This document shows, one piece after another, positions 1-8,521 of a stretch of 64,000 nucleotides of DNA; the stretch's first letter is position 1; each line of letters begins with the position of its first letter. Where the stretch lies: positions 248,001 through 312,000 of the forward strand of contig JAPKYS010000023.1 in the NCBI GenBank assembly GCA_026394195.1. The letters run 5' to 3'. A program made the translations under genes and the position numbers. The notes under the pieces were generated by a model. That model did no database searches. It was given only the letters and a program-made list of their open reading frames with translations, and was not told where the DNA came from. Source of the DNA: a bacterium. GTDB lineage: Bacteria; Electryoneota; B3-LCP.

Positions 1-806
1 CCTTCTTCAGTGTGATAGAGGTGCTGCAGATTGGCAAAGCTGGTGACCCGGCTGATGACTTCGGTATGCACAAAGCCATAAGAATTATTATCTGCCAGGG
101 AAACCACAGCCGTTTCCGGTTGAATAGTGTTCAACCAATTGGTGTTCGTGGAAGAATTCGAGCCGTGATGGTTGAGTTTTACCCCGTTGACGTTGCCGAT
201 GAGTGGTGAACAAGGCGTTTCCAGGTCAAGAAGTCCAAGACCGCCTCCACCCAGATCCCCAGAAATGACATAACGGAAGTTGCGATATTCGATGAGCAGA
301 CAAATGCTGCGCTCGTTTTCGTCACTTAGTGTATACTGCTGTCCATTCATCAGGTAACCGTTAACGCAGATCGCCTTGACCGTGACGCCGGCTCCGAGGT
401 TGATGACTTGCCCGGGTCCCAGGGTGCGCCGACGGCTGCCGGCAGCGTTGACGTAGTTGGTATAGGTGGCAGTGGTATATCCCGGGTTGCTTCCGCGATC
501 GTAGGCAGAATCTGGAAGCCATCCGGAATTGAACATGTCGACAAATTCGCCGATATGGTCAGCGTGATAGTGCGTTGCCACCGTGTAGTTTACATGGGTG
601 ATGCCATGCGATTGCAGCCAGGGCTGGATAATATCCGGTTCGATGGCTGAACCGGCATCCACCAGCATGGTCTGTCCGGAAGGAGACAAAATCAGCGCGC
701 CATCACCTTGACCCACGTCGAAATGCACAATTCTAAAGGTTTGAGCTGTGGCGATTTGCAGGCAGGTCAGCATCAGCAGAGTAAGCAGTAGCGGTTTCAA
801 GCGCAT
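1..806 (-). CDS. ComEC/Rec2-like metallo-beta-lactamase fold hydrolase, secreted (C-terminus truncated by window edge)
   Basis: Minus-strand reading from ATG at 806: MRLKPLLLTLLMLTCLQIATAQT signal peptide, then ...IVHFDVGQGDGALI... and ...ATHYHADHIGEF... (HxHxDH MBL motif), ...VISGDLGGGG..., ...KLNHHGSNSST.... The ORF runs off the window start, so it is missing from the ORF track. Confidence 0.85.
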   Translation of the reverse strand, partial: MRLKPLLLTLLMLTCLQIATAQTFRIVHFDVGQGDGALILSPSGQTMLVDAGSAIEPDIIQPWLQSHGITHVNYTVATHYHADHIGEFVDMFNSGWLPDSAYDRGSNPGYTTATYTNYVNAAGSRRRTLGPGQVINLGAGVTVKAICVNGYLMNGQQYTLSDENERSICLLIEYRNFRYVISGDLGGGGLGLLDLETPCSPLIGNVNGVKLNHHGSNSSTNTNWLNTIQPETAVVSLADNNSYGFVHTEVISRVTSFANLQHLYHTEE

Positions 807-937
807 GATCACATCCTTGGTCATTTGAGTTCAAGCATCGAACTGATTCACACAACACTGTAATTTACGAAAAGAATTCCACCAATGCAAGTTAAATTTT
901 TGTTAGGGTACATATTTTACACTTGAATACGGATTAT

Positions 938-2206
938 TTATTCACCGGGGATATTTTCAACATCGGTAGATAAGGCATAACGCACGATACGATTGTTGCC
1001 GGTATCAGCAACATAGAGAGTGCCCTTGGAATGCGCCACCCCTTCCGGCGCGAATAATTCATCGAAGACCTGCACTCCACTCGAATCTTTGACTCCGGCG
1101 TACATCAAAAATGCTCCCATCGGATTGAAGACCGAGATGCGATTTGAATCCTGCTCGGCGACGAAAATCCAGTTATTACCCAGGTATTGTTCAGCCACCC
1201 AGATATCTTTTGGGATGCCGAAGCGTCCCAATTGCATGATATCCGTTGTCGGGCTGAACGCGGGGAAGAAGTTACCTGTCCCTTCCTCTCGAATTTTTTG
1301 GACTCGGAAGTTTTCAGCCGTTTGAGAAAAGTAAATGTAATGTTGGCTGCCCTGTACTTGAATGTAAATACCGGCAGGGTCCGTGGTAGTACCCATGCCG
1401 GTTCCTGGACCGGCGACGTCCATGTCGTACTCGCCCCGGTAGGTGAAGCCGTATTGACCATTCTCTAAAACCACCAGATTATGGTAGATCAGCTTGAAGC
1501 GGCTGACGCGGTCGTATAGATCCGTAACGTAAACCGTCTCGTCAGGTCCACCTGCAACCCCACGATAGCGGGCGCGGTCGTTCGGTTCCTGGTAGAAAAT
1601 CGAGGGTCCCAAAACGGAATCGATGCGATCGGGATCTGTTGAGAACAGAGCATCGATGACGACATACCGTCCCGCTTGCAGTGTGCTCAGGTATCCATAC
1701 TCTTCAAAGGACAGATTTAACGTATCCGTTGCAGTTGTATCGTAAACGACGAGATGATCGAGCACCGATTGTACGCCCGTGGCATTGACGTACTGGTTCC
1801 AATAGTAGATGGCAGAACCCCCTGTGACTAAAAATAGATTCAGTTTTTCATCCTGACCGATGGCGGCAATCGAATCCAAATCTGTCAATCGTTCAATTCC
1901 ATACCCGGAAATTGAAGACCCTGCGCGATCAAAAACAGCCACCCGTCGATTGCCTCGATCCGCCACGAAGACCAGATCGTCCGGTCCAATAACCAGATCG
2001 CAAGGTTCCGACAGCAAAATGCCGTTGTTGAACGTCCAATCAGGCGCCAGGTGTATGTAAGTGGTATCGCCGGCGCTGAAGGTCACGTTCTGTGGTGAGG
2101 AGGGCAGCGACATCTTCCCACCGCAGGAAATCAACACGAACCCAAACAGGTATAAGCTGGTCAGGGTAGCGATCAATTTGAAAGGTGTGGGCTGTAACTT
2201 GACCAT
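938..2206 (-). CDS. NHL/beta-propeller repeat lipoprotein
   Basis: 422 aa ORF; lipobox-like LFGFVLISCGG; NHL-type repeats (DLVFVADRGNRRVAVFD, TLYVADTGNNRIVRY). Confidence 0.75.
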   Translation of the reverse strand: MVKLQPTPFKLIATLTSLYLFGFVLISCGGKMSLPSSPQNVTFSAGDTTYIHLAPDWTFNNGILLSEPCDLVIGPDDLVFVADRGNRRVAVFDRAGSSISGYGIERLTDLDSIAAIGQDEKLNLFLVTGGSAIYYWNQYVNATGVQSVLDHLVVYDTTATDTLNLSFEEYGYLSTLQAGRYVVIDALFSTDPDRIDSVLGPSIFYQEPNDRARYRGVAGGPDETVYVTDLYDRVSRFKLIYHNLVVLENGQYGFTYRGEYDMDVAGPGTGMGTTTDPAGIYIQVQGSQHYIYFSQTAENFRVQKIREEGTGNFFPAFSPTTDIMQLGRFGIPKDIWVAEQYLGNNWIFVAEQDSNRISVFNPMGAFLMYAGVKDSSGVQVFDELFAPEGVAHSKGTLYVADTGNNRIVRYALSTDVENIPGE

Positions 2207-2214
2207 CGAAGTCC

Positions 2215-3225
2215 TTATTTTCCGCCGTAAAACAACTGGCTGGTGTACCTTTGAGCCAAATCCAATCTGCCGAAATCAGTAAAAGCGTAATCAAATTCGA
2301 TCTGCCAACCCCGGTAGGGAATCCTGATTCCTAAACCGGCTGTCCAGGATTCTTCGCCACGGTTAATTTTTCGTCCACCTCGAAGAGCGATGATATTGCG
2401 GTAAGTATACTCTGCACCGAATGCCAGATTTTCAGAGTTATCGACCGGATGCTCCAGAGCGACTGCCACGATCAAATTGTGCAGGGGTGTATTTATTACT
2501 GAGCCGGCCGCTCCCAATCTGAAGAGTGTGGGAGGAGGATATTCCTGGTACTTTCCACTACTACTACTGGACTCGTAGGTTCCTCCCGGTCGCAGATTGG
2601 GACCAAAGTGCTGCAGTGACGCTCCCAGACGAATGTCCCCCAATCCGGTGAAGTAAAGCGTACCAATATCGCCCAGGTAAGCAGGCATGTGCAGGTCATC
2701 TAACGTTTCCCGGGCGTATTTGAACGTCAAACCCACCGAAAAACGATCCGTTAGAGACCGGGCGTAACTGGCTCCGATCAACAGATCGCCGTAATTTACA
2801 TATCGACCAGTCCCGTGAGGTTGAGTGACGGTAGTTTCTTCGAACTCCGGCAACGATAACGAAGCGGCGAACAGACCGACGCTGGAATTCTGGTCGATAG
2901 AGTGTACCCAGCCTAAGAAGCTGTATTGCAGCGAGGCGGGCCACTGCACGAAATTGAAAATTGCTCCTGATTTTCCACGCATCCGCACCATCCCTGCAGG
3001 ATTCCAATACAAACAGGACGGATCATCGGCTATCGGCGCGAAAGCTCCCGCCAACCCTTCAGCTCGGGCTCCAACACCGATCTTTAGGAAGGTCATCGAC
3101 GTGGTGCCGGCGCGTTCATCGCCCAGCACCGGGAATAAACCGGTCGCTTGACCGCTATCGGAATTTAACCCCAGAGAGGCAAAGATGAGAGCGATTGAAA
3201 CCAGATGTAGCTTCAGTTTTTTCAT
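2215..3225 (-). CDS. PorV/PorQ-like outer membrane protein (UPF0164 type)
   Basis: 336 aa; signal peptide; N-terminus GTTSMTFLKIGVGARAEGLAGAFAPIADDPSCLYWNPAGM is typical of PorV/PorQ; beta-barrel-like remainder. Confidence 0.8.
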   Translation of the reverse strand: MKKLKLHLVSIALIFASLGLNSDSGQATGLFPVLGDERAGTTSMTFLKIGVGARAEGLAGAFAPIADDPSCLYWNPAGMVRMRGKSGAIFNFVQWPASLQYSFLGWVHSIDQNSSVGLFAASLSLPEFEETTVTQPHGTGRYVNYGDLLIGASYARSLTDRFSVGLTFKYARETLDDLHMPAYLGDIGTLYFTGLGDIRLGASLQHFGPNLRPGGTYESSSSSGKYQEYPPPTLFRLGAAGSVINTPLHNLIVAVALEHPVDNSENLAFGAEYTYRNIIALRGGRKINRGEESWTAGLGIRIPYRGWQIEFDYAFTDFGRLDLAQRYTSQLFYGGK

Positions 3226-3258
3226 CAGAACTTATTGATTCAGTCGGTTGATTAAGAG

Positions 3259-3972
3259 TCAAATATCCGCAGTCAGAAGCAGCACGTCGCCGGAAAAAAG
3301 AGTTTCACCGGGAGCAACTCGATACCTTTCGCACTTAGCGCCCAAAATGCCTATTGCGTTCATCAGATCAGATTCATTCTTGAAGGAATGCAGATGGTAA
3401 TCCTCGCTGTAAGGCAGAAATTCTTCCTGAACCGGCACCAATATAATCAAGCGTCCGGAACAAACTCTTTTGAGTTCAGCCACTGCTTCCGGCAGCGATT
3501 TTACATGTTCTAAAGTATGCGCACTCACAACGCCATCGAAACTGTTGTCTTTGAAGGGCAATTTGTCCGCAAAGGCCTGAAATAGATTGACACTCTCACC
3601 AATTTTTACCCGCGTGCGCAGGAGCGCTTTGATCGATATGTCCACTCCGTAGGCTTGATTTGCCCGATCCTGCAACTGACTGAGCAGGTAGCCATCACCG
3701 CAGCCCACGTCCAGGATTTTTTTGCAATTACTTAGGCCCCGCTTGATTCGGGTCAGGTCTTCGTCTGTTAAATCTTGGCAATTCCACTTTTCCCAGGAAC
3801 GATTGTACGTTTCGATCCAGTGGCTATCATCCGCAGCCGCCGCCTTCTGTTTCCAATCGACGTCGAACCAATTCCCCAGTTTTCTTTGGATGACTCGCCT
3901 GGAGACCAGCCGATTATAGGTCAGGTGTATTCCCCGCGGCAGAAAGCGCTTTATTGTCGATTTAAGGCTCAA
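3259..3972 (-). CDS. class I SAM-dependent methyltransferase
   Basis: 237 aa; motif I ILDVGCGDGYLLSQL, FDGVVSAHTLEHV. Confidence 0.85.
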   Translation of the reverse strand: MSLKSTIKRFLPRGIHLTYNRLVSRRVIQRKLGNWFDVDWKQKAAAADDSHWIETYNRSWEKWNCQDLTDEDLTRIKRGLSNCKKILDVGCGDGYLLSQLQDRANQAYGVDISIKALLRTRVKIGESVNLFQAFADKLPFKDNSFDGVVSAHTLEHVKSLPEAVAELKRVCSGRLIILVPVQEEFLPYSEDYHLHSFKNESDLMNAIGILGAKCERYRVAPGETLFSGDVLLLTADI

Positions 3973-4001
3973 AGGGTTGCTTCCGCCCGAAAATGCGTTC
4001 T

Positions 4002-6782
4002 TCAGAACTTCACACCCATCCCAAACATCATCTTGCGAGGTTCCTCATAACGGGACGGATCCAAGAGCACCTGTCCCAGATTGTTTTCCCAGGTTAGTGG
4101 ATGAGGATCGCCCGGTTCGTATGCCTCGCCGGTCAAGGGATTAATTGATCGAGGCTTCTTGAAATTGAATAGGTTTTCGACTTCCATGAAGAAATTCAGA
4201 ACGACCGATTTCAGATGGAAATCTTTGTAAACTTTGGCATCTACTGTATTCCAGGGATCGCTCAGCGAACTATTGGTTTCAGGATCGTACTGGATGTCAC
4301 CTTGCGCGGTTTGCCGTCCCGGCGTGTACCTTTTGCCTGATTCAATCTCCCAGCGGATCGATCCGCCCCAATCCGACGGCAGCCGGAGTCCAAAGATCTG
4401 GGGGCGTTCGTTGGGACCGATTCTGTAGAAAAGATCCAAGGCGATGCGGATGGGTCGATCCCAATTGAGGTAGGATTCGCCCAGGGTTGAATTTTGCAGC
4501 AACACGTTGCCTGCCGCAGCCTGCAAATTGGCAGTTGAACTGGAGGACTTTCCCGTAGCGATCTGATAGGTGGCATCCAAGCGGGCGGACAGGTGCTGCC
4601 AACGCGCTCTCAAGCGCATTTCCAGACCACGCACTCGGGCGTTGTCGATGTTAAAGTACTCGTAATAGGTCGTACCGCGGTTGACGTCGCGAATCTGGAA
4701 TGAAGTAGCATAGTCGAAGAGGTCTTTGTAAAAAGCGACCAACTCGATAGTTCGATCAGCGCTGAAACGGTGCTTGATCCCCATCTCATAAGCAATGGTG
4801 GTTGTAGGGTCGAGGTTAGGGTTGCCGAAGAGCTGGAAGGTGGATTGTGTTCCGCTGCCCAGTTTGGAGTATATGTACGCATACTTGGGGCGTTGTGAAA
4901 AGTGACCATACGAAAGGAAGAGCACGTCTCCCTCGGTAATAGGGTGGGATATGCCCAAACGCGGCGACAAATGCCCCTTGCCCCGGTAACCCAGGAAATT
5001 GAAAGTGTTGTCATAAAAATACTGCCGCGCTTCATCGGTCATCGAAACCGAATTAGTGTTTTCCACCGCCCTTTCCACGTATTTTCCCGGGAACCAGCCG
5101 TCAAACCTTAAACCCACGTCGGCGATCATGCCTTCGAACTCGATCTTATCCTGCGCATATAACGCCACAGCGGACGTATAAGCGTGGTACATATCCCAAT
5201 CGCCGCCTAACAACCCCTGGGAAACGCCCAGCCAGGGATCGTTGATGTGCAGCATCTGCAACTCAGTATTTTCGACCTCGAAGCCCGTCTTCATCTGGTG
5301 CTTTTTACCGACCTTGGCAGTCAAATCGCCCTTCAATGAAAGCGTATTGGAGTAATGATCGTGCCACAGATAGCCGTAACCGACGTCATAAAGACCATCG
5401 CCGGTCTTGGTGACGATGTTACCCTGCGGATCGGAATAGTAGATGGTGGGGGAGATGTCGAACGGTTGACCGACCACGTAAGTCGAATCGTTGTAATCGA
5501 AGCCTCGAGGCGCTGAGTGGACTCGATTGTAAAAACGCCCCAATTGCAGTTCAAAAAAGGCGCGGGACGAGAGAGTCTGCGTCAGGGTGACACTGGATTG
5601 GATTCCTTCCCAGGTGAAGGTGTTGTAGTTATCCAGGATATTGGAGTAATTCAGCGGAAAAAAGATCCGATCTTCGATCAGCGGCTGGAAGTAACCCTGA
5701 TTGATTTGGAGAGAACGTCCATAGGAAAAGAGGATTTTACTGCGCGGTTGGGGCCACCAGGTGACTTTTGCCAGACCTGACCAGTTATTCTCTTCGCCCG
5801 GTGCAAAAGGTTTTAGTCCCGTGGAATAGGGGAGAAGCTGGCCGGCATGAGGCAGGTAGGTGTTGGACGTGAATCCATATCCATTCAGGAAAAAGGTGCT
5901 TTTTCCCAGTTTCGAATGGTGCAGCCAAGGAAGAGGTCCACCCAGGGAAAAATCGGCTGAACGGATTCCCTGATTCGCGGATGGATACTCGCTACCGAAA
6001 CTGTCAGTCTTAAGAGTGGCAGAACCGGAATAGTGATCTCCACCTTCCTTGGTTTTAATTTCCACCACCCCGGACATTGCCTGGCCATATTCAGCGTTGA
6101 ACCCGCCGGTGATGACCTCCAATTCCTCAATAGCATCAGCGGAGAGGTATATTCCGTAACCGGAACCGGAAATGGGATCTTTGATGCTGATTCCGTCTAT
6201 ACGGTAAAGATTTTCGTCGGCTCTACCGCCGCGAATATGAATCTCGTTGTTCTCCTTGGTAACGCCCAATTGATTCGAGAGTAGATCGTCAACGTCCTCG
6301 ACCACCAGATTTTTTATCTCTTCGGCACTGATTCTCTGTCGGGATGAAGTCTCATCGACTTCGATTAGAGGTCTCTCACCGACAACGGTCATCTCCTGCC
6401 CCATGGAGAGCACCGTCGGTTGCATTTTCACCTGCAGGTTCTTCTCACCGGTCGCCGTAACCGTTATGCTGGACAGTAATTGTTGAGTGTACCCCATGCA
6501 GGTTATGCGAATCTCATAGGCGCCTGCAGGCACATTCTGAATGGTAAATGCCCCATTGATGTCGGTGGCTGCTCCGAGATAGGTGCCGGGGATGGTGACG
6601 TTGACGTTCAGGAGCGGCTCTCCTGTGGTGGCGTCGGTGACTTTGCCCTTTAAAGTTCCCGCATAGCTGATCTGGCCGATGATCAACCCCCACAACAGAC
6701 TGATGGTCAGGAGTGATAAAAAGATTCGATGGGCTCTATTCGGCGCGATTGAACCCGGACGTTTGTATCGTCTGATGATCAT
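4002..6782 (-). CDS. TonB-dependent receptor with N-terminal carboxypeptidase-regulatory-like domain
   Basis: ORF 4002..6998; likely start at ATG 6782 (MIIRRYKRPG...SYAG), ATGA overlap with the upstream stop. GKVTDATTGEPLLNVNVTIPGTYLGAATDINGAFTIQNVPAG, plug domain EEIKNLVVEDVDDLLSNQLGVT...IHIRGGRADENLYRIDGI. Confidence 0.88.
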   Translation of the reverse strand: MIIRRYKRPGSIAPNRAHRIFLSLLTISLLWGLIIGQISYAGTLKGKVTDATTGEPLLNVNVTIPGTYLGAATDINGAFTIQNVPAGAYEIRITCMGYTQQLLSSITVTATGEKNLQVKMQPTVLSMGQEMTVVGERPLIEVDETSSRQRISAEEIKNLVVEDVDDLLSNQLGVTKENNEIHIRGGRADENLYRIDGISIKDPISGSGYGIYLSADAIEELEVITGGFNAEYGQAMSGVVEIKTKEGGDHYSGSATLKTDSFGSEYPSANQGIRSADFSLGGPLPWLHHSKLGKSTFFLNGYGFTSNTYLPHAGQLLPYSTGLKPFAPGEENNWSGLAKVTWWPQPRSKILFSYGRSLQINQGYFQPLIEDRIFFPLNYSNILDNYNTFTWEGIQSSVTLTQTLSSRAFFELQLGRFYNRVHSAPRGFDYNDSTYVVGQPFDISPTIYYSDPQGNIVTKTGDGLYDVGYGYLWHDHYSNTLSLKGDLTAKVGKKHQMKTGFEVENTELQMLHINDPWLGVSQGLLGGDWDMYHAYTSAVALYAQDKIEFEGMIADVGLRFDGWFPGKYVERAVENTNSVSMTDEARQYFYDNTFNFLGYRGKGHLSPRLGISHPITEGDVLFLSYGHFSQRPKYAYIYSKLGSGTQSTFQLFGNPNLDPTTTIAYEMGIKHRFSADRTIELVAFYKDLFDYATSFQIRDVNRGTTYYEYFNIDNARVRGLEMRLRARWQHLSARLDATYQIATGKSSSSTANLQAAAGNVLLQNSTLGESYLNWDRPIRIALDLFYRIGPNERPQIFGLRLPSDWGGSIRWEIESGKRYTPGRQTAQGDIQYDPETNSSLSDPWNTVDAKVYKDFHLKSVVLNFFMEVENLFNFKKPRSINPLTGEAYEPGDPHPLTWENNLGQVLLDPSRYEEPRKMMFGMGVKF

Positions 6783-8440
6783 GGAGAATTCTCGATCAAC
6801 GCTTTGGTGAAGAATTGTGGCAGAGTCCCTGATCCATTGAGCCAGTGGAGTGGAGCGCCTATGTAGGTGAATTTCCAGTCGTCGGTGCGATGCACGCTGA
6901 CGCCGGGGAAGTCGGGCGGTGCGCCTTGCCAGATGGCGCCAGGTCCGAATTCGTAGAGAACTTCGCCCTGGGCTGAGGGTTTCAATCCGTATATCCACTT
7001 TGAGAAGAACTGCGAGAATTGAAGATCAGGCCAGCCTTCCTGGACAGAAATAAAACTGTTCGGTGGTCCGATCAATAGAGTCCCAACGTCAAAGCTGTCA
7101 ACCGGCACCACTCCGGATGCAGTGTCCAATTGCGACGCGGAGATGAGCAGTGTACCCCCATTCTCAAGGTAGGTTGACAGCGTTCCCAGCGCCTGCGGAT
7201 AATTAGACAGGCCGTAGAAGGTATACCAGTAGACTCGATCGAAGTAGCTTAGGGTTGCCAGCAAGTCGCCATTGGAGTAAGGGAGGTTTGCGCCCACTTC
7301 CCAGACCGAGTATTGCCCCCCGATCCCGGTAAGTGAATCGAAGATGGTTTTGTAGAAATTCAGCGCCTGATTGTTGGTGTCATCGACATAATCGTCTACG
7401 ATCAGCAGGTTGGAGATGGGTTCGACGACCTGCCAATAACTTGAATCTGACGCCGGAAAACGCACGATTGGACTCCTTGCTCCGGCGATATCCTGAACAA
7501 AGAGGAAGAAACGATGAGAATTGGAAGCAGGTAGATCGGATAATGTAACTGAAGTCTGATCGCCTGCCAATGTAATCCAACTGGTATCTCCGGGTAATGG
7601 ATCGAGGGCATAATAACACGAATCGATCGTTTCATTCCCATCCAGATCAGTCGCTTCCCAGAAGAAACTCCGAGTGGGGAAGGTTTTGTAGATATCCCCG
7701 GGATTTAGAGTCGGATTTGATTCGATGCGAAAGTCGACTACGGGTGGTGTATTCCGGATGGGAAAGAGCAGGGAAGCTCCGGTTAGATCCATCGCTCCAG
7801 TTGAGTTGGTGGGAGGCAGGAGATACGGTGAAATCTCGCCGCCAATATAGGGAATTAGTTCAGTTCCCGGCTGAGTTTGTACTCCTTCGATATTTCCTGC
7901 CCAGATTAGACTATCACCTGTATCGTAAACTTCTGGTTCTGAACCGCGGTCTAAAAAGGCTTCCCATTCGATATAATCGAGAATCCCTGCAGTGATTTGT
8001 TCGCTGCCTCCTTCTGCCGCCGCGAGCATCGTCCCCTCGGGCCAATTCCAACTTGCTGAGTTATCGACGGCTTTTACAGTCACAGTAAAGTTGTCGAAAG
8101 CCGTGTCCAGAGGCAGATAGAATAGAGCTGATTCAAACGGCAGCCAGATGGAATCCAGTAAAGGCGAGGTTTCAAAGTAATCCCAACGCAGGTAATAACC
8201 TACCACCCAGCCATCCGGATCGTCACCCCACCAATGCAATTGCAACACCGATGAACTGGTATCCAGCCCTGTCGAATCGGGGTAGAGAAAGAGGTGGGTG
8301 ACGGGCGGCAGATTACCCGTTTGGGTATGGTTCCCGCCGGTGGTGCCGTCGGCATTTATCGATTTCTTTTCGCAACTGGAGCATAATGCCAGCAGCAACA
8401 AAGATATCCCGACGAAGAGGTACTGTGATTTACGCATCAT
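6779..8440 (-). CDS. hypothetical lipoprotein
   Basis: 553 aa; lipobox LLLALCSSCEKK; overlaps the TonB receptor start by ATGA. Confidence 0.65.
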   Translation of the reverse strand: MMRKSQYLFVGISLLLLALCSSCEKKSINADGTTGGNHTQTGNLPPVTHLFLYPDSTGLDTSSSVLQLHWWGDDPDGWVVGYYLRWDYFETSPLLDSIWLPFESALFYLPLDTAFDNFTVTVKAVDNSASWNWPEGTMLAAAEGGSEQITAGILDYIEWEAFLDRGSEPEVYDTGDSLIWAGNIEGVQTQPGTELIPYIGGEISPYLLPPTNSTGAMDLTGASLLFPIRNTPPVVDFRIESNPTLNPGDIYKTFPTRSFFWEATDLDGNETIDSCYYALDPLPGDTSWITLAGDQTSVTLSDLPASNSHRFFLFVQDIAGARSPIVRFPASDSSYWQVVEPISNLLIVDDYVDDTNNQALNFYKTIFDSLTGIGGQYSVWEVGANLPYSNGDLLATLSYFDRVYWYTFYGLSNYPQALGTLSTYLENGGTLLISASQLDTASGVVPVDSFDVGTLLIGPPNSFISVQEGWPDLQFSQFFSKWIYGLKPSAQGEVLYEFGPGAIWQGAPPDFPGVSVHRTDDWKFTYIGAPLHWLNGSGTLPQFFTKALIENSP

Positions 8441-8521
8441 GGAATTGTGTCAAAGGTCAAGTTCTAATTCGTGAGTGCGGGGTGGTCACCCTTGTCCGGG
8501 TGACCATCCAAGTATGTTGTG

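Noticed and set aside
12-209. Plus-strand 65-aa ORF at window start
   Set aside because: Antisense to the MBL-fold hydrolase, which has clear motifs and a signal peptide on the minus strand.
6783-6998. N-terminal extension of the TonB receptor ORF
   Set aside because: Arg-rich translation overlapping the upstream lipoprotein; ATG at 6782 gives a signal peptide and ATGA coupling.
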